NCBI RefSeq assembly: GCF_037975245.1
Contig: NC_092573.1
Location: 1,236,001-1,300,000, forward strand
DNA from: Apostichopus japonicus
Lineage: Eukaryota > Echinodermata > Holothuroidea > Aspidochirotida > Stichopodidae
Direction: 5' to 3'
Length of the DNA stretch: 64,000 bases
Of this stretch, positions 33,091 to 46,928 are shown one piece after another. Made by a program: the position numbers and the translations under genes. The notes below the pieces were generated by a model. It did no database searches. It was not told the DNA's origin and saw only the letters and a program-made list of their open reading frames with translations. Positions within the stretch are counted from its first letter, which is position 1. Every line of letters starts with the position of its first letter.

Positions 33091-36075
33091 GCTGGACAAG
33101 CTCACAGATATTATAAAAAGTGTCCAGCTCTCTAGGGTCAAGCAGACCTTTATTAGCTGGCACTCAGTTGGAGTTTGGTATAAGTTTTCTCAACAGGAAC
33201 CCCAGTGTTAGCCCAACTTGTAAAATAGCTTAGTGGGAATTTTTTTTCTTTTTCAACTAGCAAAATTACGGTGACTTGATCAGTGAGTGTATCGTAGAAT
33301 GTAACACTAATTTATCAGTTTGATTTTGCAGGGAGAGGAGAAGGGAAATGTGTGGTTGGGGACACAGATTAACAGATTCAGTTCTCCAATGTATACGCAT
33401 GTCTTGGTATACTATTCTAGCAGTCTTCGTAGGTGAGGCATTGTCCTGTTCTCCTACATACAAATCCAAGTCACAAGCATTCAATTGCTATATATAGCTT
33501 TCGTTCATCTGAAATTTCATTTTAATGATGCAGTTTTTAAGGACTGGAAACCAAACGATATTAACCAAGGTTTAAAAACTACTCAACTTAGTATAAAGAT
33601 ACCTGACAATCTTAACAAAGATATTCCTTTTTATTTATCTCTGAAAATAAAAAATAAAATACTTAAAGATAAAGCAAAATGGAGGATTAGGAAACCTTAC
33701 TCTTTGGTTTATCAAAGACAATTTAGACGAAGCAATTAGGATGAATACGGACTTGAGAAAGCTTACCAAGAATTACAAAAGGGATCTCTCTGAGAGGCTG
33801 GGACATGATGGTCTCTTCATCTGAGACTTTGGAGTCTCTTGGAATAAATTGCTTCCACAAATTTGCAGGAAGATTGAAGTGCTTAAATAGCCAAGAGCAA
33901 AACACTAAATCTTCAAGAGTGTTTGTCACTCTATTTTATCAGAAACGAGAGAGGAATAGCAAAAACTTTCTTTTGAAAGTGAAAACCGTCGTTGTTGAAA
34001 CATATTTCATCAGATCAGTACCACTAAACATTGAACCTGTCATCGTATAACAGGATCTCGAGGAACGAACAAAAGCAGACAGCTCACCACACATAGCAAC
34101 CATCAATTTTCCTTGCTAAAATAAACGTCTCTAATCGGGGAAGGAAGAATTAAACTAAATTTCTGATAAGACAAACTTACACGATGATGAATTTTCAACT
34201 TCGGAGACTATGATCATAGAATGTTGGATTCCATGATTTAGAATGTACAAATAGAAAAGAAAAACCCAATCCCCCTCCCCACCCCCCCCCCCCACCCTAT
34301 GACATGATGCAGCTTCAGCTAATTATAGCTGATTTTATTTCAGAGATCTAAACAATTTATCATTTTTTAAAACAACGAGAAGTACTTTCCGACTAAACCT
34401 TGTTTTTGCCAGAGCACGTTCGCTTTTATTATCGTTTCTCTGTCTTCACCAAAAGATTTACAAGTCAGATGTCTATCTTGATCCAGAAAGCTGCGGAGTC
34501 TAATCGCCGAATACTAATACTTACAGGATATTAGGATGTCTCTTCAGTTTCTAAGGAATAATAAACTAAATTGCTAACAAATGCATTTTTATTGGATCAT
34601 GAAAACATCCTCTCCATAGTCAGTTCTTCAATACAGATATGCCGCGTCTCTTTTTAATTTCATAGAATCATATAAAAGGCCAGGAGACATATTGTCTGCG
34701 AGAAAACGACTCAAAACAGTGATCTAGACCATTTTCAATGTTTATAGTTCAACCGTGTGTTTTTCTTTTTGTCCACGAACGGTTAGACATTTCATGATTA
34801 AAATCTAATTACCAGTTTGGGGCGGGGGGGGGGGGCGAGGAATATACTTGCAGAGTGTACATATGCAGGAGTTGCTATTCATGTGCCCATGTATGCAATA
34901 TTTCACATTTCGACTTAGGGAAATACGCAGATAATTGTTCCCCAGTTGTGGTATATGCCTAGATACGTAATTGAATGTGTGAAGTGGTGGCTGGACTCAC
35001 AAATCCTATTCAATATATATTATATCCAACATACAAATGATAATGAGATCTATATTTGTGAGAAGGTAAAAAGGTAGGCCCTTTAGCCTCACACAAAACT
35101 ACCAGTAGTACAAGTTTATACTGTATGTAGAGATTAACATGCGTAGGTCAAAGAGGTTACATGTGCACACTGTGTGGTCCTTATGATCGACATCACCGAT
35201 ATTAATAAAACCTTATGACTCAATATTGACAGTTATGCCAAGCCTCCGTCAGGGATGGTCAGGGAATTAATTTGGTGTACCTAGTTTGCATTTTGTGTAG
35301 CAATGTGAGAAGCCAAATTTTCATTTTGGCCCATAGAGATATATGAAAGTATAGCCCATATAACATTCTGCACACAAAAAAGTGCAATATATCTTTGAAT
35401 TTAGATAGCAATGGGACATACTGCAGGGCACTATGTAATGTGATAAATCAAATATATTATTCCTCGACAGATTCACTGGCTTGCATATAATCTCCTACAA
35501 AACGGGTGCAACTTACACATGAAGAACTTAGCGCAGCTGGTCGGCTGCCTCTCTCTGCTGGAGTTTCAACAAGGCTCCACCTCCTCCTCCTCTCTCTCTC
35601 AGTGTTAATTGTCAGTGGGTTTGGGCAATATGCTACAAATCTAGATCTCCAAAAGTAGGTCAAAAACTCTCAATTAATGACACTCGAGTGTGGCGTCATC
35701 GAGCAGTCTCGATTGAAAAATTGGCTGACGTTCTGACAAAATATTGTAGACGTTTCTAGCCCGTACAGTTTGCGAAGATAAACAAAATGGCCACACCTGT
35801 CGAAGGCACCAAAGAGAGGTTACATCATGTCATCTGTAGAAAACAAGAAAAGAAATAAAAGCAAAGATGAAATATTAAGCAGATGCATGGGTATAATTAA
35901 AAGAAACAAATTTTTGTCATATCATGTTCTTGATATGGTTGAAAAGAACAATCTATGTTCTGCTGACTAAAGCTAAAGAACCTTCCAAGCTTTAATATCA
36001 AGCTCGTCTCCTCTAATATATTTCTGTTCTAAACAGATATGGGGATTATTTAACAGTTACAATTCACACTGGATT
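33091..36075. other. AT-rich block, no supported gene
   Basis: A pair of adjacent open frames at 33485-33739 and about 33660-33828 (+, different frames) read like one decayed coding sequence of unknown type, but no motif is recognisable. A CT/TCC-rich tract at 35574-35601 and homopolymers (C near 34282-34294, G near 34821-34835) are present. Confidence 0.35.
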
Positions 36076-36860
36076 CAGTGGCATAACCAGTAGTGAAAGG
36101 GGGGGGGGGGGCAAAAAACTGAACCCAATTGTCAAAACCCCATCGCTATAACATTTTTGATTTTTTATAAAGTTTATCCAAATTCTAAATTTTACTGAAA
36201 AAAATTAATCATCCAATTATAAAGTAATACATATACGCTTCTGTAGACAAAGTGTGAATAATACATTTATGTACTGTTAGTAGTTTGAGAACAGAGCACA
36301 CAGGGTTATCAGCTAAGAGTTTAGTGACTTCCTCCAAGCGCGTAGCCAGGGGGGGAAAGTGAGAGAAAGAAAAGAGAAAGAACATAGAATAGAGAGAAAA
36401 GGGAAGCAGGAGGGGGGAGGGGAAAAAGATAGAGAGAGAAAATGGGGGACCATTAGCGGGGAGTTCATAGATTTCATAGGCATAGCGGTATATTTAAGCC
36501 TTTTGTTACCCATGCTTTTAACATGCTCTCTACGCCAGCAGCCTACACAGATTCACCCTATCGAAAAGGTATGCAAACCACTAAACTGTAGTCGGTGAGC
36601 GATTACCTACTTGAATAATTTCTACCCAACAACTCAATATTAGGCTAATCATGTGTGCAGTCTTTTGAACATTTTTATATCGTTTTACATGGCTAAAATC
36701 TCGGCCGATTGGTTAAATTTAAAACTCTGAAGCCTCTATAGTTCCACCATATCCAGTATAGCGTCCACACAGATAGCGCAAAGCGTTCTCGTTGACAGGT
36801 CAATAAATTAAATCCGCCCCATCCACCTAGGATGAAATCCTGGATATGGGCTTGACTTTC
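36076..36860. mobile_element. Remnants of G-rich hAT-like elements
   Basis: CAGTGGCATAACCAG at 36076 followed by a long G run, and GCGCGTAGCCAGGGGGGG at about 36339, both resemble the first bases of small non-autonomous hAT-like elements. AAATCCTGGATATGGGC near 36835 resembles an opposite end. The ends do not pair cleanly and I see no target duplications, so these are probably nested or decayed remnants. Confidence 0.3.
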
Positions 36861-39800
36861 TCATTAACATATCAAGTTCATATTATTAGTTGTTAGTTGG
36901 ACTATCCCTTCAACAATTTAGCCGATGGAACTAAGGAATATACTTCAGTTTGGGTCAAGAAATATCACAATACCGTTACCTTGGTTTCAAGTGTTTGGAA
37001 TGGGGCATCTTGCAAAAGTACCTAAAATGACCAAACTGGTTCTGTGCGAAACTTGACCCCACTTGAAAGTGTCTCTCTGATAAAAAGTTCACGGGTGATT
37101 AATCAATGGATGTTTGACTTAATTGTGGTATTAAACCGGACCCATAACCGGGCCCTCTCACAATTAACTTTCTGTAGTATATAAGAAAATTAAGAGAGGA
37201 TCGAGGTTTAGGATTATGCACATCAATTACAACTATTGCCTACTGTATATCGATGCTTCTATCAAATTATCGATTATTAACATTATATGCAATTATCAAT
37301 CCGAGCATTGTACCCCAATATTGAACACTTCCATTCAATTCGTTCACTAATCATACACCATGTTTATACATCCTTTTGATCACTGCTAATTTCCTGTGAC
37401 AGTTCAGTCTTGACTGAGATCATATCTACCAAGGCAATATTGACAAAATGGCTACCATTGTGTAATAACATTCTATATGTGAATTGCTCGCTAGTTTTCA
37501 TGCTATCTCATTTATTTCAAATTTGGTAGTCTCATATTTGATTATTTTGCCCAGAAGCCAAATCTATAATATCTTCTTACGCAATACCATGGTAACCGTT
37601 GCCACTTCTGTGAGGAATACTAGAAGGTTTTGCACTATTGGGAAGATAATCTCTCACGAAATCTGAAGCATTTTTCCATTCCAAAGTCTCTTAAACACTT
37701 TTCTGCACAATTTATGCGGAAAAGGAAAGATTTATATAAGTAGCTTAATTCACCAAGTAATTTTGGTTTCAAAGTAAAAATAATTGCCTCTTGATGAGAC
37801 AAGTCAGAAACGTGGTTTTTGTATAATTATTGATTTGTCTTTAGGCCATTGCTCTAGTTTGCACCTTCCTTTATAGGTGTTTGTAATTCAGGCGTGAACT
37901 TCATAGGACAATAGCATCAGAAAGCCATTACCAGTTTTATGTATCACAGAATGGAGAGCGAAATGCGCATGAACACTTTGAGGCTCAATTGACTAGTAAG
38001 CTTGTCAATCTATGGAGAATCAATAGTCTTCAGAAGAGGAGGAAGTTGGGAAAGCGTGGAACCATTTACAGCCTATTTGAGATGTCATAATAGGGGAAAA
38101 ATGTTCCTTAAATAATAAACAGAGCCTGCATGTTTATTTACAAATGTCATCAAACTAGACATCAGCATTATTTGACTTCCTTCTAGGGGGCAGGCAAAAA
38201 ATATTTTCTCAATAATTTTTTTTCTGACATTGTTTTTTTTGGGGGGGGGAGGAGGAAAATATTTGTTTGGGGCCATTTAACTCACCCCCTTAGGCTAGAA
38301 ATTTTCCCAAAACATCATCTGTGTTCCGCAAACCCTAAACCCTATTTACAAGACTTAATTAACAAACAATTTGACAATTTTTCAGTGAAATAAATACAGA
38401 CAGAAAATGAAACAAAAGGTAAACAAGCTGCTTCTCCGCTAAGCATCAAATGCCACATTTTCATATGTCCTCTTTCATTAGTTGCATGGAGTGATTTCCA
38501 CTTGACAAAGAAGTGTCCCCTGTTTCACAACTAATATAAAAGTAAGAACCCAAATTTTTTTTCTAATCACTACATTCTGCTTTATACTCTTCCATCGATC
38601 ATGAAATTTGCAGTTTTTTTTCTTTTATCTTCCTAAGAAGGAAAAATTGATTTTCTTTCAAAGCTCCACTCTTAGAATGAATCTCGGCCTAAATGGATTC
38701 CGTAAAAGATACAATTTTCTAAGCTACAGCTTGTCGTAATCAAATCTCTCAACCACCGAGAGGCAAACTTGGTCAAGTAAACACACATTAGGGGGTCAGG
38801 GATACTGAACCTGTCACGAAAATTCAATAGACTTGTAAGCTATGAAAATTTCTCAAAATGTCAACAGCCTAATGAGCCGGATAACGTCTGCATTCAATTT
38901 CATTATAAAGTACAGACTCTGATTCTGTTTTTTTTTTTTTTAAATTTTGAAGCATCCTCACAAATTGAAATTTTCTAAGAAAGTACTTTAGATCTCATAC
39001 ATTGCAGAAGATTTTGCCCCATTCACAGACTCATGGCAACCTTTACTCTACTTTTGAGAGAGATGAAATACTTTAACTTTAGTATTGATTCATGCTAATT
39101 TAATATCTAAGTCAGCAAACATTTTAATTTTGTTTGTGCCACTGTTTGTTGTTTTCTACATTCTTTACATTTCAGGCATTAAACAATTTAACATAGAGGA
39201 AAATTTCTCCCTAGTTACAAACAGGTCATACATGACACAATCACCATGACTACGTGGTCACAGATTTTTGAAGTATCCTTTATATGCAAAATCAAACATA
39301 CACATATTTCATATCTTCCTTTAAACAATAGGCAAATGTTCACAAGGCAGCATTAGTATAATTTATAAAAGCCTTCTCACAGGCCCCATAAAATATACTC
39401 CTCGGCCACACTTAGAGATTTCCCACTACCTGTGCTTCAAACAAGTGGTAACAACTAAATTAAATCACTGAATTTGTTGAAAAATACACTAATCTCGTTT
39501 GTGCATATATAGTTTTTCATTGTAATACACTGATTTTTTGGTGTATACACAGTAGGTATATACATACCAAGATTTATATCAATGTTTAAATTTGCAATCA
39601 TATAGGCTACAGAGTTTGGTCACTGGGAAGCATGCAGCCAGCATGATTCTTGGGGTAAACATCGTAAATTTAGAACCGAAATTTTCACTGAAATTGTCAC
39701 AGTCTGATGGTGTCATACATACAGTACATGATAGTTATGTAGAACAGACTCTTCTTTACGGTTGGAAAATTGTGACTTTAGTCCACAAAAGTACAATATA

Positions 39801-39879
39801 AATTAGCTACATTGCACAAATCCTAAAGGTACCTCTAGTTTTAAAGTGATGTAGTTATAAGACAGGTCTATATGATTGC
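36861..39879. other. AT-rich sequence, nothing recognised
   Basis: No exon, repeat family or RNA gene is supported. Only homopolymer runs (for example T/G near 38233-38251 and T near 38928-38942) stand out. Confidence 0.5.
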
Positions 39880-40260
39880 AGGTATCAAAATTCAGGCTAT
39901 TTAATGGCTAAATGCTAGTGGATTGCACCATTTGCCAGTTGTTAAAATTGCAGTTTGCATTTTTTATTGTTGCCAGTAGATACTGAGCAAATAACACATG
40001 ATAAAAAATTAGGTAATAATCACCACTAAAAAAATCACATAATTTTTGTACAAGGCAAAATTCCTGTATTGCTGTATATTATCAAAGATATTACAAATAT
40101 CATTGGGGTACTCTCACTAGCCTATAATGTAGCTGATGTGTGCTGCAGTATGGGATATTGCCAGGGACTTTAAGCAGTAGATTTTGTAAGCACTCACATT
40201 CTTTAGCAAGATGCTAAAAATTGTGAAATTCTAGGCCTGGTTTGGACCACAATTAGAGAT
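39880..40260. repeat. Diverged dispersed repeat, copy B
   Basis: Second copy of the family seen at 32660-33090, in the same orientation about 7.2 kb away, with many substitutions and indels. Confidence 0.55.
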
Positions 40261-40917
40261 TATGTGGTTGAAGGGGCCATCACGTTTATCACTTTAGTAT
40301 GAAATACAAAAGGCCTGGAAGTTCTCTGCAGTTCACAGCGTTTGGTACATAGCTTCCAGCAATTTAAACACAGTAAACCAACTGAGTAGATCATATTTAT
40401 TATCAAACTGAAATAGCCCAAACTGACAGACATTTCTTAGATTTCACAAATTTGCATTTAGCATTGGGGAGTAATGAAAGATTTAAAATTATTTGTAAAA
40501 TTTGTTACATATACATTTCAATAACATATATTACTAGTTTTAATTACACTCCAAAAATGAAATTGCTGTATAAAGCTTTTGATAATATTATTGACATTTT
40601 ATTCCATATTGGCAAGTTTGATTAGTAAAGGTGCATATGTTGCACAAGATTTACATGTTAAAAAGTATTGCAAATTTCAACACAAATAGCACTGTCAGTT
40701 TATTAAAATTGCTGCTATACTGTAGAATTTCAATTTGTGGTCTTGCATTTTTCGAATACTTTTTACAGTTGTTTTGCCACATAGATGTTTAAATATTCCG
40801 TTTAAATTACTTCTTTGCATTGATCCTTAAGATTTACCCCTTGCCATGATAATCCTAACTTCAATGCATATCAAATTATCATTAAAGATTCATATCAATC
40901 TAATCGGACCAATTTAA

Positions 40918-41375
40918 TTGGTATTTGTATCAAATTTTCATTTGAAATGATCTTGAAGAATCGTTTAAATATTCAGTATATTTCAACAATCTTCAGCTTG
41001 AGAGTGTTGACAAAACCATTTTGTCACCATTTTCTCAAATAAGTAATAATACTGCAGAGGGAGTAACTGGTATATAAATTTATCAAAAATGGAGAAAAAA
41101 AAATATATATATCACTCTATAAATAGTGATTTTTGGTTAGTAACACCAACTTGGACTGCGGCCAAGTTTTGATAGACTGCTACCATATTTAGGACAATAA
41201 TCAGTACCCTGAGGAACCTCAGAACTACAAACTCAACTGACCAAATTTCAATTTTAAATGATCTTGAAGAATCAAGTCTAATATCCAGCTTAATTGTCAA
41301 GCAAAATGGTGGTTCTCTGCATGCTTTAGCTTCAAAGTATTGAATCGTTGACAAGACTGTTAGGTCACCATTATA
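40918..41375. repeat. Diverged tandem duplication, about 305-bp period
   Basis: The series ATCAAATTTTCATTTGAAAT-GATCTTGAAGAATC, CAGCTTGAGAG, GTTGACAAAAC and TTTTGTCACCATT (40928-41032) recurs in the same order as ACCAAATTTCAATTTTAAAT-GATCTTGAAGAATC, TAGCTTCAAAG, GTTGACAAGAC and TTAGGTCACCATT (41238-41373). Confidence 0.6.
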
Positions 41376-44300
41376 TGTTCAGAGTCACATGTTTGCATGC
41401 ATGGATTATTCACCTCATTACCATATCTGTCAGCGAGAACTAAGAAGTAACTGAAGGTTACTGATTATGAAGGTTTATGATTATGAGTACATGTTATGTT
41501 ATGGGGGGAAAAGGGTCTGTATTGTATATGTGCATGGTAATAAATATATAGCAAAAAATACTGAGCAACTTATTTCTTTTGGTTGTATAAATTACATAAT
41601 TCTGTAATTTAGCAATGTGGGAGGAACAGTGAAGAATGAATAAAACCAAACATGAATATCTAAATATTATAGAGGTGTTTACCAACATGCAGTGAGTGAT
41701 AGCAACAGCATTAGAAAATCTGGGATATTGGAAGTGGAAGTAACAAATCGTTTTTGAGGTGGGAAGGGAGAGGGTGGGGCAGAGAAGAGGGGGCAAGGCA
41801 CAAAGCAATTATGCTCCCTTCCCCTGGTCCTTTCAAAACAAAAGGAAAATAAAAATCAAGTAATCATTTTGGCAATTTGTACCATTTATCAACAATTTAT
41901 TGTACTCTATACATTTGCTGTGCACCTGCTCTGGAGCAAATGGTTGATTTTTGGGTGATTATTTTTTAAACGGATTTACCCAGACTTATGGTTCTTGCAA
42001 AATCGGCTATCACTTAATAAGTTTTTGTTACCATATGAGGTAAGGGGAAGGGATTGGGGATGATCTATCTGGATAAGGAAAAGATTCCATTGCCCACTCC
42101 TTCCTTCATGGTGCTGTGATTGCTTAATACCAAGTATTAAAAACTCAATAGAGACAGCATAGCAAACTCTTGATCTGTTGCATGACATCAAACTCTAAAA
42201 GTCAAGGTCGGAATATTAGCTGAGATGATTTGGTCCAATGGATGATGTCAGTGCTGCTATTATGTGATGACAAAATTAATTTATCAAGTTTTCACTCCCC
42301 TGTGGTAAGGATGACAGTAACCATCACTTTTAATATAGATTATAATAATAGTTTTAAGTAACTTGGAATATTGGTTTGACCTATGTCAATAGCTGTTTAT
42401 ATCAATATAATTACAAAAGTACAAACTGACTTAGTTAACCCTTAGAAACCTCCACTACCAGTGGCTATCCATTGTCTATTTTAGACTTGTTCAAGTCTTT
42501 AATCAGAGGTATTTCTTCTCTACCACATAGATTATGATGATAGTTGGATGTTAAATTGAGGATCTTACTGGCCGTGTAGGGGGTACAGAGGGGGGGGGGG
42601 AAGTGGGGGGTAGATAAGAATGAGGGGAAGAGCTGTTTTCCAATGGAATACCATCCTAGTCTCAATCGTTATCAGATGTGTACCACATAATACATTCCTT
42701 GTAACAAGAGTACAAGAATGTGTATAGTTTGGCCCAGTGTGACAACCCATGTGCATAGATTATGACACCTATAGAAAGTGATTTGTATAAGTTTAGAACA
42801 TTTCAAAACAAATTCTCTGATAAATTTATACCGTCTCATCAACATACTTGGCATACCCCAAGGCCTAATACAAAGTACATCATGTAGGAGTCTATTACAT
42901 ATCAATGCCACAGTTACCGCTGAGTATATATTCTTTGACATATATATCATTGTACGGAGACACCGGCCTTGATCACGTTCACCTTAAAGCAGAACGGCGA
43001 GCAATTCATTTCTCTCTCTTTATCCAATCTCGTTTCCATCTTTCAAGTAAATTCAAAGAAGAAGTGATCAGGATGGCTTGAGTGCTACATGGTACAACCA
43101 TGAGGTTGAAAAACAAGCTGAAAACCTTGAATCGTTATCAGCATTTTACTGCTCCCAAATATGCTAGAAAGTCAAGAAATGGTTACTTCAATATGTATTT
43201 CAATGCTAAGCTTTCCCCATTCATTTAATCATCTAATTAAACGATAACTTCTGAGAATGATTAAAAAAATTCATAACAATTGAAAAATTTTAAATAAATT
43301 TGAGCAATTTTCAAGTTTTGAGGCATGATGAACATTTAATGATTGGTTTAAGTAATTAAGTTTATTTGCTGTGTAGAAGAAAAAAAAAAGCTATTGCTGT
43401 TGTCTGGGATTACAACCAATGACAATCATGTCTTGAGGAAAACTTGGCGGGTGATGCCAAACTATCGAATAACTCAATAAGTTGCTTTAAACTGAGACAA
43501 AAGGAAGAGCGGTAATGTTTGTACAAGCTCTCGCACTTGCAATGATGTTATTGATGCATATATATCACCATCACATTACACAAAAACACATTGGGGGGAA
43601 AAAACAAAGAAAGAAAGAAAAGGCCTTTTATTCCTACAACAACATCTGTCAGAAATTTTTTGTCTGGCACTTCCATTATTTATGGGATTAATTATGTTTG
43701 CAACTTAGACTAGCAGGAAGAGCGTGATAAATTAACACATAAGCAGATATAGTCTTCTGACATGAGACTTAACACGACCACATACACTCTATGCAGCAGC
43801 CATACCAAACTATAGCACATCACTTGTGAAAAGAAAAAAGATTAAAAAAAAGGTCGAATGAAGTCACAGAAATATAACTTTATAAACCACATATGGTCAT
43901 AGTGAAAGAATATATCCATGGAAAAAGATACAGCCAAGGAAAGCTACAATAAAATCTTCCTATTGCAAATATGCACAAAAACTCCTTTGAGTACTAAGAA
44001 TGGTCGCTGGATGGTCATCACAACAGAATCAATCAAAGTCCAAAGAATTGTATTCACTGACCATAAACAGAGGCATCCAGGGTTATAGGTCAGACCCCAA
44101 TGAACATGTCACTGTACCTCCTCTTTAAATGCTTCACGTTTGTTTACGTATATTATGAAAATGAAAAAAAAGTACTTATTCTCATATCTCATATCATATA
44201 TTCCTGGATCCCTCCAAGTTCTCCCAGACACCCCCCTAACTGACCCCCAGCCCAGGGATTGCACCCCCTTTTGAACCCCCCTATTCCTTTCCTCAGGTCT

Positions 44301-45187
44301 GACTAGAACATGCTAGTTCGGAAGTGGTTGGTCACCGAGCAGGTCAATTTTTTCTTCTTCATTGATCCTTTAACTTAATTGAGCTATAGCTTTCACTTTG
44401 AGAATAAAACATATTGAAAGATCTGCTGCACATTATAGCATACACTGTAACTGCAGGAAAGTCCTAGAAATCCCAATAAGCTATGATATAGATATATATA
44501 TCTTGCTCTTGATAATATATGTATAATTTTGAAAATTCCCATATATATATATATTTTCCACACCTAATTCTCTTTCTGACGATGACATTCCCTCTAAGTC
44601 ACAGTAAACATTACTTGCACTGCCTAGATGCCTAAATTACATTATAGACTGTTTACACAATTAGAACTTTATACACTGGCCATCGTAAACCAAAATAAAA
44701 TGCACTCACTTCGGGGCTGTCTGCGCTCTGTTTTCATACCCTCTTTCAGCATATTATCTTAGGCCACTGAAAGGGTTTGCAGTCGCAAATGGCGTCTGAT
44801 CTAATACGCAAGGAAAAGTATGGGACAGTACATGTCTGTCACCACCTTGAATCTTTACGGTTTTGAAGTCGACGTGTATATATCTTTTTCCCTTTCTGTT
44901 TTCTTTTTAACTCCTCTGCATCTGAGAATTGTAGATGTGTGAATTATGATGGAATACGAAGGACATTCTTCTCTCCAAACGAGACGAATCAGAAAGATGA
45001 GAAATATACACCCAGGCGATCGACACATTGGTACTACAGCACTGTTTAGTACGTGTAATAGTAGCAACGTACAAGGTAAAAAGCAGCTGGTAAGAATCAC
45101 CAAAAAATAAAATAAATAAATATATAAAAACCACATTCCTTCAAAACGTTATCCAATCATGGCAGCATCAGTTAAATTGAAATTAGT
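41376..45187. other. AT-rich block, no supported gene
   Basis: A G-rich stretch lies at 41760-41793 and a longer G tract at 42590-42612. A C-rich patch at 44205-44290 ends with a TCCTGGATCC that resembles the G-rich hAT-like ends. A 25-codon open frame with a good start context begins at about 44790 (+) but has no convincing donor. Confidence 0.4.
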
Positions 45188-45197
45188 GTGATACATA

Positions 45198-45200
<3 letters not shown>

Positions 45201-45247
<47 letters not shown>

Positions 45248-45311
45248 TTAATATACATATATATATACACATATAAAATAATATATATATATATATACAC
45301 ATATATATTAT
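45201..45311. repeat. Compound TA/TG microsatellite
   Basis: A TA run (about 45201-45235) continues into GTGTGTGTGTG, then further AT runs with TACACATA interruptions to about 45311. Confidence 0.9.
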
Positions 45312-46867
45312 ATAATGAAGACAGAAATATCATAAACTTCTACAGATGTAAAAATAGAATTTCCATATTTTTCTACTTAATGATAAATACACAAGATACA
45401 ACTCATTATTCATAAAATTTAACATGAAAGTTATCCTGAATATAACCTCACGTTAAATGAAAGTCCAAAATGGCCTTCATCTGGTCAAGCAGGTTTGAGT
45501 AAAATTCATGTTACTTTTAGAATTAGTGATTGTCTCTCTTTCTTACAATAACCTGACAAAGGTAAATCTTTTCTAATCTAAGACTAAATACACTCTTTTC
45601 AAGGCACCAAAAGCAGCTGCATTTTGGTCGGTTATCAAAAAGTCACTGGACGTATTTTGATTTTGAAATGTGTAACAGCAATGCTACCTGTGATTTATAG
45701 TTGGGTTGTCATCGCTGATAGAAACGCTTGCTCAAGATGATCATTCATATATATTTCCGGTTAGCCACCAGATATATTATGGTACCACATGAATGTTATC
45801 AGAAACAGTGAAATAATTTTGTGCAAAAAATTGTGACATCTTAAAGGAAGTAAAAGCATATATGTTATTTTTGCAAGCAGCCCTCTAGTACCTTGCAATA
45901 ATAAAATGAATGACTCTGGAATCCAACTTGAAAAATCTCAGTGTTTTAACAATTTATAAAAAAAGAGAGAACTTCATAAATTCAACAAATCAACTACATA
46001 AAAGCTTCTATTCAAAGCTATGATTAATGGCTTCAAAAATGATATAAATATTGATGATTTTTTATCTTTTTAAATACTGAAACAAAATTCCAAAGAACCT
46101 ATTGTCATCCTCAAATTTATCGCTGCCCTCAAAATTTCAGGTCTGATGAAGGGAAGAAATAAAGAAGAAGGAATTGCATGATTTCGGTTCTTAAAATTCC
46201 ATCTCATGAATACTTTTTCGTAGTCAGCTCCATTTGAGATGCATCAAGTCGATTGCTTCAATATGGCTTCAAGGATACAGAAATTACATTAGCGTTATCA
46301 ACGATGTGATAAAGTAGGGCAAACTGTGTACTCAGCTGCTTCTTATGCATCCCACAATGTCAGCGAATAAATGTAAAACAAAGGCGCTCGTAGGTGCTAT
46401 ATAAGTTTTTAGTTTTTTTTCTGCCTCGGGGAGCAATAGCTACAAATTTTTCGGGTACACAAAAAAATAAGAGTTTTGACGTATTCCGACGTACACAACT
46501 GAACTGCATACATGTTAAAATTCAAATATATATATGTGTGTGCTTGTCAATGTGACATATGGAAAAACTAAATAAATCACAAATTTTTTCTTTTTCTTCT
46601 TCTTTTCTTGTAATACAAAATTTGAACTGTTTTGTTCCTGATTTTTTTCACTGATATCAGCAGAAGACCACTCCCTCTAAAGCAACAAATTACTTAATCT
46701 GTTCTTTTTACAGGTAGTCAAACTGGTCAACTTTCATCTTTAACCTTGGAATGGCCATTTACTATATAGTTCCATTAACCTCCGATCTTCAATCCTGAAA
46801 TTGTAATATCGCTGATGAATATACGTATGGTGAAAAAAGTGCAATGTCATTCACTGGCACATGTACT

Positions 46868-46928
46868 ATCACTATCATTATTATTATCATCATCATATTT
46901 ATTTTTATTATTATTATTAGTATTATTA
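46868..46928. repeat. ATT/ATC trinucleotide repeat
   Basis: Imperfect (ATT)n and (ATC)n units, about 60 bp. Confidence 0.8.

Noticed and set aside
33485-33828. Two adjacent frames resembling one frameshifted protein
   Set aside because: Composition is plausible (many K, N, D) but AT-rich DNA gives this readily. No motif of a transposon or host family recognised.
34165-34330. Minus-strand open segment ending at a GTAAGTTTG donor
   Set aside because: No acceptor within the open part; composition is consistent with random AT-rich sequence.
35534-35760. 75-codon frame without ATG (W- and C-containing) next to a CTC/TCC tract
   Set aside because: Driven partly by low-complexity sequence, and the other frames are also open. 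No splice pair convinces.
44790-44868. 25-codon frame with excellent start context
   Set aside because: No credible donor and no supporting promoter or conserved motif. It may be a small ORF but cannot be supported.
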